Source: Deltaproteobacteria bacterium
Lineage (GTDB): Bacteria > Myxococcota_A > UBA9042 > PHBI01
Assembly (NCBI GenBank): GCA_011526585.1
Contig: WYBB01000054.1
Span: 1-64,000, forward strand
Reading direction: 5' to 3'
DNA length: 64,000 nt
This document shows, one piece after another, positions 25,376-33,852 of this stretch (positions are counted from its first letter, which is position 1; each line of letters opens with the position of its first letter). Position numbers and translations under genes: made by a program. Below the pieces are notes generated by a model. It had not been told where the DNA came from. It was given only the letters and a program-made list of their open reading frames with translations, and searched no databases.

Positions 25376-27465
25376 GCGCGTGGCGCTTCGAGCGGTACTT
25401 CCTCCTGCGCGCGACCGGGGTGCCGATCGAGCGGCTGCTCGCGGTGGCGGACGCGGCCGCGCCGACGACGGGCTGGTCCGAGCGCGTCGAGCGCGAGCGG
25501 CTGGCGCTCTTCACGGCGCTGGGCGACGAGCTCGCGCGCGAGGCCATCCTGACCTCGGCGCCGCTGGTCGATCAGAACTTCGATGGCTGGCGCGCGCACG
25601 CCGAGAGCGGACGACGCAACGCCCAGGACAAGAAACGCGAGCGCGTGCTCTGGCGCTTCCTGCAGCGGCTCACCGCCAAGAACGACTCGACGAGCTTCTT
25701 CGGCGCCGTCGCCGCGGGCGACTTCACGCGCGCGCTCGACCCGGAGGCGCCGCTGCCGATCGAAGTGGGGCGGCGGGTCTATGCGACGCAGTGGGTGATC
25801 GAGCGCCTGCTCGCAAGGGCGATCGACGCGCTGCGCGCCGAGGGCGTGCACGTGCCGGCGCCACGACGGGCGCCGGGTGTCGATCAGGAGGGGCGGCGCT
25901 GGGTGCCGGGCGGGCGTGGCTTCGCGCGTGACGACGACGCGCCGCGTGAGGTCGATCGCGAGGCGCTGCCGAGCGGGCTCGTCGATCCGATCGGCGAGGC
26001 GCGCGCGCGGCTCCTGTCCGAGCCGGCGAGCGCGACGCGCGATCGGTGGGTTGCACATCTGGAGGAGGTCGAAGCGCTGCGCGAGCGCCATGCGCGCACC
26101 GCCGGCGACCTCGTCGCGCGGCGCGAGGTGCTGGCAGCGACCGACGAGACGGTGAGCGCGCTCCTCGGCGAGAGCGCGCGGCGCCACGAGGGCGAGTTCT
26201 ACGCTTCGCGCAGCCCGCTGCACGAGCAGGCCGATCGTACGGGCGCGGTGATCGGTCTGCCGGCCGGGTGGGCCGAGGGGCTCGAGCGGGCGGCCGCGCC
26301 CTTCCTCGAGCTGGCCATGCTGCTGCAGGCGCCCGAGCGCGTGGTGATGCGGGCCTGGTTCAAGCGCACCTTCGCGTGCTCGCGCACGGCGCCGGTGCCC
26401 TGGCGCGAGGTGCTCGACGCGATCGCGGAGGCGCCGCTCATGCTCGAGCTCGCGGCCACGCCCGCGGTGCGCGAGGCGCGCACGCTGGCGCGCGCGATCC
26501 GCGCCGAGCTGCGCGAGGCGATCGACGAGGCGCTCGCACGCGACCCCGGCGTCGAGGAGGTGCGGCTCGATCCCGCGCGCTTCGAGGCGCGGATCGCCCA
26601 GGCGCTGAGCGCGCTCGCGCCGCTCGGCACCGCCTACGCCAACCCGGACTTCATGATCGCGCAGGTCGCCGACGAGGTGCGCTTCGTGCTGGCCGAGGCC
26701 CACCACCTGCCGTGCCTCACGCCGTGCCTGCTCCCGTCGCTCGCGGCGGAGGCGACACTGGTCGAGGCGACGCGCGCGCGCCTGGACGCGTTGTGCGCAC
26801 CGGATCGTCCGGCCTTCCCGGTGTCCTACGACCACAGCTTCATCTCGGTCGGGCCGGATCTCGGCGCGGTCGGCCTCGAGCTCTCCGGCCTCGCCAAGGA
26901 GCCGCCCGAGCGGCGCGCCACCATGGCCGAGCTCGCGGTCTACGCCGATGATGACGGTACATTGCGCTTCATCGTCCCGAGCCACGCAGGCGCGCAACTC
27001 GGCGTCGCACCGCTGACCCGCACGGCGCGGCTCCATCAGGCCTCGCCGGTCTTCCCCCTCGCCTGCCCCGACCTCGGCGCCTGGCTGGCCGGTTCGGACT
27101 GGCGGCCGCTCGAGGCGATCCCACGCCTGAGCTACGGCGCGTTGATCGTTCACCGCCGGCGCTTTCGTCTCGACCCTGGCGACCGCGCGGAGGTCGACGC
27201 CGGCCGGGCGCGCGAGCTACTCGCGTCACGCGCCGGCCTCACCCGAGCGCCGCGCTTCATGTTCGCGCACATGCCGAGCGAGCCCAAGCCGATCCTGATC
27301 GACTGGGGCTCGGCGCTCGCGACCGAGCTCGCGGCCTGGGCGCTCGGGCGCGGTGAGACCCTCGCGCTCTCCGAGATGCTGCCCGACCCGGACGGCCTCT
27401 GGCTCCGTTCGGCGGCAGGACGGCACACCGCGGAGCTGCGCACGGTCCTGACGCGTCGTCGCTGA
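25372..27465 (+). CDS. Lantibiotic dehydratase (LanB) N-terminal-like protein
   Basis: The product has 697 residues. Features matching the LanB glutamylation-domain family: an N-terminal YFLLRATGVPIE block; RVLWRFLQRLTAKNDSTSFFG near residue 95, where LanB proteins carry the KN...TxFG region; RSPLHEQADRTGAVIGLP near 285; and a C-terminal PRLSYGALIVHRRRF-type strand region. LanB enzymes use glutamyl-tRNA to activate Ser/Thr of a precursor peptide. The C-terminal elimination domain of full-length LanB (about 1000 residues) is not visible, so this could be a split or a peptide aminoacyl-tRNA ligase-like form. It overlaps the unknown gene upstream by 4 bases. No obvious precursor peptide was found next to it. 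Family assignment is by pattern recognition and is moderately certain. Confidence 0.65.
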   Translation: MSAWRFERYFLLRATGVPIERLLAVADAAAPTTGWSERVERERLALFTALGDELAREAILTSAPLVDQNFDGWRAHAESGRRNAQDKKRERVLWRFLQRLTAKNDSTSFFGAVAAGDFTRALDPEAPLPIEVGRRVYATQWVIERLLARAIDALRAEGVHVPAPRRAPGVDQEGRRWVPGGRGFARDDDAPREVDREALPSGLVDPIGEARARLLSEPASATRDRWVAHLEEVEALRERHARTAGDLVARREVLAATDETVSALLGESARRHEGEFYASRSPLHEQADRTGAVIGLPAGWAEGLERAAAPFLELAMLLQAPERVVMRAWFKRTFACSRTAPVPWREVLDAIAEAPLMLELAATPAVREARTLARAIRAELREAIDEALARDPGVEEVRLDPARFEARIAQALSALAPLGTAYANPDFMIAQVADEVRFVLAEAHHLPCLTPCLLPSLAAEATLVEATRARLDALCAPDRPAFPVSYDHSFISVGPDLGAVGLELSGLAKEPPERRATMAELAVYADDDGTLRFIVPSHAGAQLGVAPLTRTARLHQASPVFPLACPDLGAWLAGSDWRPLEAIPRLSYGALIVHRRRFRLDPGDRAEVDAGRARELLASRAGLTRAPRFMFAHMPSEPKPILIDWGSALATELAAWALGRGETLALSEMLPDPDGLWLRSAAGRHTAELRTVLTRRR

Positions 27466-27801
27466 TCCGCGGAGACGCGACCCGGATTGTGAAGCAGCCG
27501 TTCGCTCGGGTCGGACGCCGTGCGAGGCCCGCTTACACGTGAACCGGGCTCGCGCGACCGGAAATGCCACGGCGCACCGCCCGAAACGTCCCAATCATGC
27601 GCTCGGTTTGCGACGCCATGTGAATCATATCAAGAACTCCATATTACTAAATCATTACCTGCCGGTTGACGAGGTGCCGCGGCATTGAGCAAGAGCACTC
27701 CTACGAGGTCAGAGCTTGTGGAGGAGGCAGCGCGCAGCGGCGCTCTGCATCCTGCGGACGCGGGTCCGCCTGCGGGCAACTGTTCTTGATGCGGAGGGGA
27801 T
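27466..27801. other. Intergenic region upstream of the giant surface protein
   Basis: The region holds no convincing gene. The stretch 27615-27665 is markedly AT-richer than its surroundings and is the likely promoter zone, although no clear -35/-10 pair stands out. A 6-base hairpin (GCGGAC at 27754-27759, GTCCGC at 27764-27769) lies in the presumed leader. A good Shine-Dalgarno, GGAGGGG, sits at 27793-27799. The segment CGTGCGAGGCCCGCTTAC near 27519 resembles a decayed REP-like element. Confidence 0.5.
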
Positions 27802-30800
27802 ATGACCAACTTAATGCGCTGCTCTTTCATCTTCGTCATGGCCGCGACCCCGAGCGCGTTCTCGGCGAACGCTCGCGCCGAGGCCGAGCTCCTCTTCGGG
27901 AGCGAGCGTGAGGTGCCGGTCGCGGAGCTGCTCGATCTGCTCGACATCCTGCCCGGTGTCAGCACCGACGCGCAGGTCTCGGCTTCGGCCAACGGCCCGT
28001 TCGGTGACAGCGCCGACCTCTCCGGGGACGGACGTCTCACCTGCCGCGCCGAGGGCGACGACGTCGTGCTCGCCGCCGGCGACGGGCCCGCCGTCTCGGG
28101 CACCTGCTACGCGCGCGTCTGCACCACCACGCTGGCGCTGCTCGAGATCTGCGGCACGCACGCGCTCGAGGTGCGCTCGACGGCCTGCCTCGCGAGCGGG
28201 CCCGGCGTCATCGATCCCGGCTGCGCCCCCGAGCAGCCGATCTGCACCGGCGGCGCCGACGCGCGCTGCGTCGGCTGCCTCGACGACCTGGACTGCGGCG
28301 TCCCGTCGGGCACCTTCGGCCTCGGCCTCGGCGAGGTCGCACACGTCACCGTCGGGCTCCTGACCGAGCTCCTCGGCCTCGACCTCGGGGTGCCGCTCTC
28401 GACCGTGCAGGTCTCGGCCGACGTCAACGGCCCCTTCTCGGATCAGGCGGTCCTGCAAAACGGCGTCACCTGCGCGCTGACCGCCGACGGCAGCGTCGAC
28501 CTCACCGCCGAGGCGGAGGCCAGTGGCGCGTCGACCTGCTTCGTCGAGGCGTGCGTGCCGCTCCTGGGCACCTGCCTCGTCGCCGAGCTCGACACGCTCG
28601 TCGACGGCTGCCTGCTCGGCGGCGACTGCTACCCGATCGCCACGTGCTACCTGCAGAGCAACACCTGCGTCGCCTGCCGCGACAACCGGGATCCCGGCTA
28701 CATCGACCGCGGCTGCGGCACCGACGAGCCGGTCTGCTACGAGGCCAGCGAGGGCGCGACCTGCGTCGAGTGCATGGAGGACGTCGACTGCCGCGGCAAG
28801 CTCCTGACCGTCGCGCTCGGACCCCACCGCACGACCGTGCTCGAGCTCGAGCGCATCATGGAGGTGCTGCGCCTCGGCACGACGCTCCTGCCCTCGTCGG
28901 TCAAGGTCGGCGCCACCGCCGACGGCCCGTTCGCGGACGAGGCGCTGCTCGACGCCGACGCCGCGCTCTCGGGGTGCGCGGTCGACGCCGACGGCGACGT
29001 CTTCCTCACCGCCGCGGGCGCGGAGGGGCGCGCGGTCTGCCACGTGCAGGTCTGCGCGAGCCTGCTCGGCGACACCGTCGAGACGTGCCTCGTCGCGCCG
29101 ATCGACGTCACCGTCGACCTGTGCGTGCTCGATCGCAGCTGCGATCTCGAGCCGCGCTGCGACAGCGACGGCGAGGGCACCTTCGCCTGCACCGACGCCT
29201 GCCGCGATGACGCGCCCGCCGGCGGGATCGACAGCGGCTGCGACGCCACCGCGCCGGCTTGTGACGGGAGCTGCGTCGAGTGCCAGCAGGACGCCGACTG
29301 CCTGCCCAAGCGCCCGCTCCTCGATCTCGACCTGAGCGAGGTCGGCGAGGTCGCGCGGAGCGAGCTCCTCGCCGCGCTGATGCTCGACGTCGACGTGCTC
29401 GTCGACAGCCTGAAGGTCGGCGCCACCATCGACGGTCCGTTCCAGGATCTGACGACGCTCGACGTGCAGGGCGAGGTCGCCCAGTGCCTGGTCGACGTCG
29501 ACGGCGACGTGCAGGTGATCGCCACCGCGACGGTGTACGGCCAGACCACCTGCTACGTCGAGGTCTGCGCCGCGCTCTTCGAGAGCATCTCGACCTGCCT
29601 GGTCATGCCGATCGCGATCAACGTCGACCCGTGCGCCCAGGACGACAGCTGCCGGCCTCCGATCTGCGACGCCACCGTCAACCACTGCGTCGCGTGCATC
29701 GACGCCGGTGACGGGGTCGACCCGGGGTGCGGCGCGGAGCTGCCCTTCTGCGTGATCGGCGACGACGGCGACAACCGCTGCGCCGAGTGCGACGACGACG
29801 TCGACTGCCCGGCGGGCGCCTTCTGCAACGCCGACAAGAGCTGCGAGTACTGCAGCGACACGACCATTGGCGGCGTCGATCTCGGCTGCGAGGACGAAGC
29901 GCCGGCGTGCGACGAGGCGCCGCTGTCCGGCGGCGACCCGAGCTGCGTCGAGTGCACGCACGACGCCGACTGCCCGAGCGGCGTCTGCGACGAACCCAAT
30001 CGGCGCTGCGTCGAGTGCGTCGTCGACGCCGACTGCCCGGGCGGTGTCTGCCTCGCCGACAACACCTGCGGTGAGTGCGAGAACGACGCCGACTGCCCGA
30101 GCGGTGTCTGCGACGAGCCGAGCCGCACCTGTCACGAGTGCCTCGTCGACGCCGACTGCCCGGGCGGTGTCTGTCACGACGGCGCGTGCGAGACCTGCGT
30201 CGACCTCGGATCGGGCGTGGTCGACGAGGGCTGCGCCGCGCCGGAGCCGGCGTGCGACGTCGCGCCGGTCGGCGGCGGCGACCCGCGCTGCGTCGAGTGC
30301 ACGCACGACAGCGACTGCCCGAGCGCGCTCTGCGACGAAGGCGCGCGCCTGTGCGTCGACTGTCAGGACACCGCGCCGGGTGACGCGCTCGATCTCGGCT
30401 GCCACAGCGAAGAACCGATCTGTCTGCCGCAGGCCGGCGGCGGCCGCGGTGAGTGCGTCGAGTGCCTCGCCGACGCGCACTGCGCGCCGGGTGAGCGTTG
30501 TGACATGGCGACGAACACCTGCGCCCCGTGCGAGGACACGACGACCGGCGGGACCGATCTCGGCTGCGCCGAGGAGCTGCCCGCGTGCGACGTCGCGCCG
30601 GCCGACGGCGGCGCCGCCGAGTGCGTGGAGTGCACGGACGACGCCGATTGCGACTCGGAGGTCTGCGACGAGCCGAACCGACGCTGCGTCGTGTGCGTCG
30701 ACAGCACCGACGTGGGCGTCGACGACGGCTGCGACGACGCGCGACCCGAGTGCGTGGACGACGGCGATGGGAGCGGGGACGGACGCTGTGTCGAGTGCGA

Positions 30801-33800
30801 CGACGACGCTGACTGCGCCGAGGGCAGCTGCGATCCGGCGGCGGGGCGCTGCGTCGATCCGGAGGGCGTCATCGCCGCCGACGACCGCTACGAGGGCGGC
30901 TTCGGGCTCACGTTGGTCGTGAGCGCCGCCGAGGGCGTGCTCGCCAACGATCGCGGACCGGGCGGAGCGATCGACCTCGAAGCGCGGGTCGTCGCGGGCA
31001 CGCAGCCCGACCCCGACAGCCAGGGTGAGCTGGTGCTCGCGGCCGACGGGTCCTTCGTCTTCATCCCGAAGAGCGGCTTCAGCGGGCGCGTCGAGGTGAG
31101 CTACGAGGCGAGCGTGCCGGGCGGCGCCAGCGCCATCGGCCGCCTGACGATCGAGATCGGCGACAACCAGCCGCCGCGCGCCGGCGACGAGGCGGTCGCC
31201 ACCGACGAGGATACGGCGGTCCTCGTCGCGGTGCTCGCCAACGACGTCGATCCCGAAGGGCATGGCCTGCGCGTCAACGCGCTCGGCACGCCGTTCTACG
31301 GGACGGTCGAGCTGCGCGCCGACATGACGGTGATCTATCGGCCGGCACCCGAGCTCGTCGGGATCGATGCCTTCGACTACGAGGTCTGCGACGCCTTCGA
31401 CGCATGCGCCGGGGCGACGGTCGCGGTGACGGTGCGCCCGGTGAACGACGCACCGCAGGCGGCGGACGACTTCGTCGTGAGTGTCGGCGACGTCGTCGTG
31501 ACGATCGACGTGCTCGCCAACGATGGCGATCCCGACGGCGACGCGCTGCACGTCGACGCGCTCGACACCGAGGCGGGCGACGGGCATGACGCCCTGGTCG
31601 GACGGGTGGAGATCATCGACGGCGTCGTCGTGTTCACGCCGGCGGTCGGCTTCACCGGCACGACCGGATTCGGCTACCGGGCCTGCGACGACCACGGCGC
31701 GTGCGACACGGCGCGCGTGACCATCCAGGTCGGCGAAGGCGAGGTCGAGCCACTGATCGAGGTGGTCGACGACTTCATCGAGACGCGCGCGGGGACGGCG
31801 GCGACGATTCACGTGCTCGCCAACGACCGCGCGCTCGCGGGTGGAGATCTCACGATGGGCGCCTGGGGCCGCGCGCGCTCCGGGACCGTCGCGGGCGCGC
31901 CGGACGGCACCGTGACCTACCTGCCGGCGCCGGGCTTCGTCGGCGAGGACGCCTTCAGCTACACCGCGTGCGTCGGTGATCGCTGCGCGCTGGCGATGGT
32001 CTGGGTCACCGTCACCGAGGGCGACAACCACGCGCCGGTGGCGATCGACGACCTCGTGACCACGACGGCCGACACCGCGGTGGTCTTCGATCCGCGGGAA
32101 AACGACCTCGACGTCGACGGCGACCCGCTCGGCGTGGCGGCCGTGGGTGTGCCGAGCTTCGGGCAAGCGAGCCGCTCCGACGAGGGCACGGTGACCTACG
32201 TACCGGCGCCGGGCTTCGTCGGTGACGATGCCTTCTGGGTCGAGATCGACGACGGCCGGGGCGGCGTCGATCGATCGACGGTGACGGTGATCGTGCTGCC
32301 GCGCGACAACCTTGCGCCGCTCGCCGAGGACGACAGCTTCGAGGTCGCGATGACGCCGCTCGACGCCGAGCCGGTCGCGACCCTGCTCGACGTGCTCGCC
32401 AACGACGGCGATCCCGACGGCGACCCGATCGTCATCGACGTCGTCATGCAGCCCGACCACGGGCTCGCGACGATCGACGAGGCGGGCGGCGGGATCGCGT
32501 ACGCGCCGCGCGGCGGCTTCGTCGGGCCCGATGTCCTCTACTATCGCGTGAGCGACGGTCGCGGCGGCTTCGACGTCGCTACCGTCACCATCGTCGTCGG
32601 CCGCGTCGACGACAACCAGGCGCCCGAGGTCGTCGACGACGAGATCGCGACGCCCGAGGACGAGGCGGTGACGATCGACGTGCTCGTCAACGACACGGAC
32701 CCCGACGGAGATCCGCTGAGCGTCGAGCTGGCGGACGGGCCGACGCAGGGCAGCGTCACGCTGCTCGACGACGGCCGCTTCACCTACATGCCGCGCGCGG
32801 ACTTCTTCGGCGACGACGGCTTCAGCTACACCGCGTGCGACGAGGGCGGCGCGTGCGCCACCGCCGACGTGATGATCGAGGTCACGCCGGTCAACGATCG
32901 CCCGGTGGCGCGCGACGACCGCGGCACGATGCTGGCGACGGCGGGAGGGGCCTTCGACGTGCTCGCCAACGACAGCGACGTCGACGGTGACCTGCTGGTC
33001 GTCGCCGCGCTCGGCGTGCCCGACGTCGGCGCGGTGGCGCGCGAGGACGACGGGCGCCTGTCGGTGACGGCGCCGGCCGGGTTCTCCGGGCGCCTGTCGT
33101 TCAGCTACGAAGCGTGTGATCCGGATGGCCTCTGCGACGAGGCCCTCGTCGAGATCGATGTCACCGGGCAGGCGACCGGGCCGAGCGCGGGCGACGACGA
33201 GGCCGCGACGCAGGCCAACGTCGCGGTGACGATCGACGTGCTCGCCAACGACAACGACCCGCAGGGCGACACGCTGACGATCCAATCCGTGAGCTTTCCG
33301 GCAGTCGGCGGCGCGCGCGTCGTCGATGGCGCCGTCGTCTACACGCCGGCCGAGGACTGGGTCGGGGTCGACAACTTCCAGTACGTCGTGTGCGATCTCG
33401 GCGGGCTCTGCGCGCAGGCGCGGGTCGTCGTCACCGTCACGCTGCCGGCGGACAATCAGGCGCCGATCGCGCGCGACGACGTCTTCGAGGTGACGACGAG
33501 CGCGCCGCAGCGCATCGACGTGCTCGGCAACGACGAAGATCCCGACGGCGACCGGCTGCGCATCGTCAGCGTGTCGCCGGCGACGCAGGGCGAGGTCGCG
33601 ATCGGGACCGACCAGAAGATCGTCTACTCCCCCGTCGCGACGCTGATCGGGGGCGAGACGCTGACCTACACGGTCTGCGATCCGTGGGACGCGTGCGACG
33701 AGGCGACCCTCAGCATCGTGCGCGAAGCGCCCGACCTGACGAAGTTCGAGCTCAGCGGCGGCGTCACCTGCCAGAGCGGCGGTGGCTCGACGCTGGTCAT

Positions 33801-33852
33801 GCTCGGGCTCGCGCTGCTGATCGTCGGCTGGCGGCGGCGGCGAGTGTCCTGA
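27802..33852 (+). CDS. Giant secreted Cys-rich / cadherin-like repeat surface protein
   Basis: The product has 2016 residues. Signal peptide: about 1-26. Four long repeats of about 150 residues follow (each with ...NGPF.D..L..., then CY..VC and a Cys cluster). Next come about 400 residues of short Cys modules of the form ADCPSGVCDEPNRRCVEC, to about residue 1020. From there to about 1975 are ten Ig/cadherin-like modules, each with a VLANDxDPDGD calcium-binding-type motif. The C-terminus (TCQSGGGSTLVMLGLALL then RRRR) resembles the MYXO-CTERM sorting tail, implying surface anchoring after processing. ATG 27802 has a strong Shine-Dalgarno. Likely an adhesin or matrix protein; that role is inferred. 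Its TGA directly abuts the converging kinase stop. Confidence 0.9.
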   Translation: MTNLMRCSFIFVMAATPSAFSANARAEAELLFGSEREVPVAELLDLLDILPGVSTDAQVSASANGPFGDSADLSGDGRLTCRAEGDDVVLAAGDGPAVSGTCYARVCTTTLALLEICGTHALEVRSTACLASGPGVIDPGCAPEQPICTGGADARCVGCLDDLDCGVPSGTFGLGLGEVAHVTVGLLTELLGLDLGVPLSTVQVSADVNGPFSDQAVLQNGVTCALTADGSVDLTAEAEASGASTCFVEACVPLLGTCLVAELDTLVDGCLLGGDCYPIATCYLQSNTCVACRDNRDPGYIDRGCGTDEPVCYEASEGATCVECMEDVDCRGKLLTVALGPHRTTVLELERIMEVLRLGTTLLPSSVKVGATADGPFADEALLDADAALSGCAVDADGDVFLTAAGAEGRAVCHVQVCASLLGDTVETCLVAPIDVTVDLCVLDRSCDLEPRCDSDGEGTFACTDACRDDAPAGGIDSGCDATAPACDGSCVECQQDADCLPKRPLLDLDLSEVGEVARSELLAALMLDVDVLVDSLKVGATIDGPFQDLTTLDVQGEVAQCLVDVDGDVQVIATATVYGQTTCYVEVCAALFESISTCLVMPIAINVDPCAQDDSCRPPICDATVNHCVACIDAGDGVDPGCGAELPFCVIGDDGDNRCAECDDDVDCPAGAFCNADKSCEYCSDTTIGGVDLGCEDEAPACDEAPLSGGDPSCVECTHDADCPSGVCDEPNRRCVECVVDADCPGGVCLADNTCGECENDADCPSGVCDEPSRTCHECLVDADCPGGVCHDGACETCVDLGSGVVDEGCAAPEPACDVAPVGGGDPRCVECTHDSDCPSALCDEGARLCVDCQDTAPGDALDLGCHSEEPICLPQAGGGRGECVECLADAHCAPGERCDMATNTCAPCEDTTTGGTDLGCAEELPACDVAPADGGAAECVECTDDADCDSEVCDEPNRRCVVCVDSTDVGVDDGCDDARPECVDDGDGSGDGRCVECDDDADCAEGSCDPAAGRCVDPEGVIAADDRYEGGFGLTLVVSAAEGVLANDRGPGGAIDLEARVVAGTQPDPDSQGELVLAADGSFVFIPKSGFSGRVEVSYEASVPGGASAIGRLTIEIGDNQPPRAGDEAVATDEDTAVLVAVLANDVDPEGHGLRVNALGTPFYGTVELRADMTVIYRPAPELVGIDAFDYEVCDAFDACAGATVAVTVRPVNDAPQAADDFVVSVGDVVVTIDVLANDGDPDGDALHVDALDTEAGDGHDALVGRVEIIDGVVVFTPAVGFTGTTGFGYRACDDHGACDTARVTIQVGEGEVEPLIEVVDDFIETRAGTAATIHVLANDRALAGGDLTMGAWGRARSGTVAGAPDGTVTYLPAPGFVGEDAFSYTACVGDRCALAMVWVTVTEGDNHAPVAIDDLVTTTADTAVVFDPRENDLDVDGDPLGVAAVGVPSFGQASRSDEGTVTYVPAPGFVGDDAFWVEIDDGRGGVDRSTVTVIVLPRDNLAPLAEDDSFEVAMTPLDAEPVATLLDVLANDGDPDGDPIVIDVVMQPDHGLATIDEAGGGIAYAPRGGFVGPDVLYYRVSDGRGGFDVATVTIVVGRVDDNQAPEVVDDEIATPEDEAVTIDVLVNDTDPDGDPLSVELADGPTQGSVTLLDDGRFTYMPRADFFGDDGFSYTACDEGGACATADVMIEVTPVNDRPVARDDRGTMLATAGGAFDVLANDSDVDGDLLVVAALGVPDVGAVAREDDGRLSVTAPAGFSGRLSFSYEACDPDGLCDEALVEIDVTGQATGPSAGDDEAATQANVAVTIDVLANDNDPQGDTLTIQSVSFPAVGGARVVDGAVVYTPAEDWVGVDNFQYVVCDLGGLCAQARVVVTVTLPADNQAPIARDDVFEVTTSAPQRIDVLGNDEDPDGDRLRIVSVSPATQGEVAIGTDQKIVYSPVATLIGGETLTYTVCDPWDACDEATLSIVREAPDLTKFELSGGVTCQSGGGSTLVMLGLALLIVGWRRRRVS

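Noticed and set aside
25372..27801. Search for a RiPP precursor peptide next to the LanB-like gene
   Set aside because: No short frame with a ribosome binding site and a Ser/Thr/Cys-rich end was found downstream or in the divergent promoter region; a precursor could be elsewhere.
29930..30700. Regular direct repeats that could suggest a CRISPR array
   Set aside because: They are in-frame repeats encoding Cys modules of about 20 codons, with no unique spacers and no cas genes.
27811..33285. 1824-codon minus-strand frame opposite the giant surface protein
   Set aside because: It is the mirror of a repetitive GC-rich gene; no domain, no export signal, and the plus frame has signal peptide, repeats and anchor.
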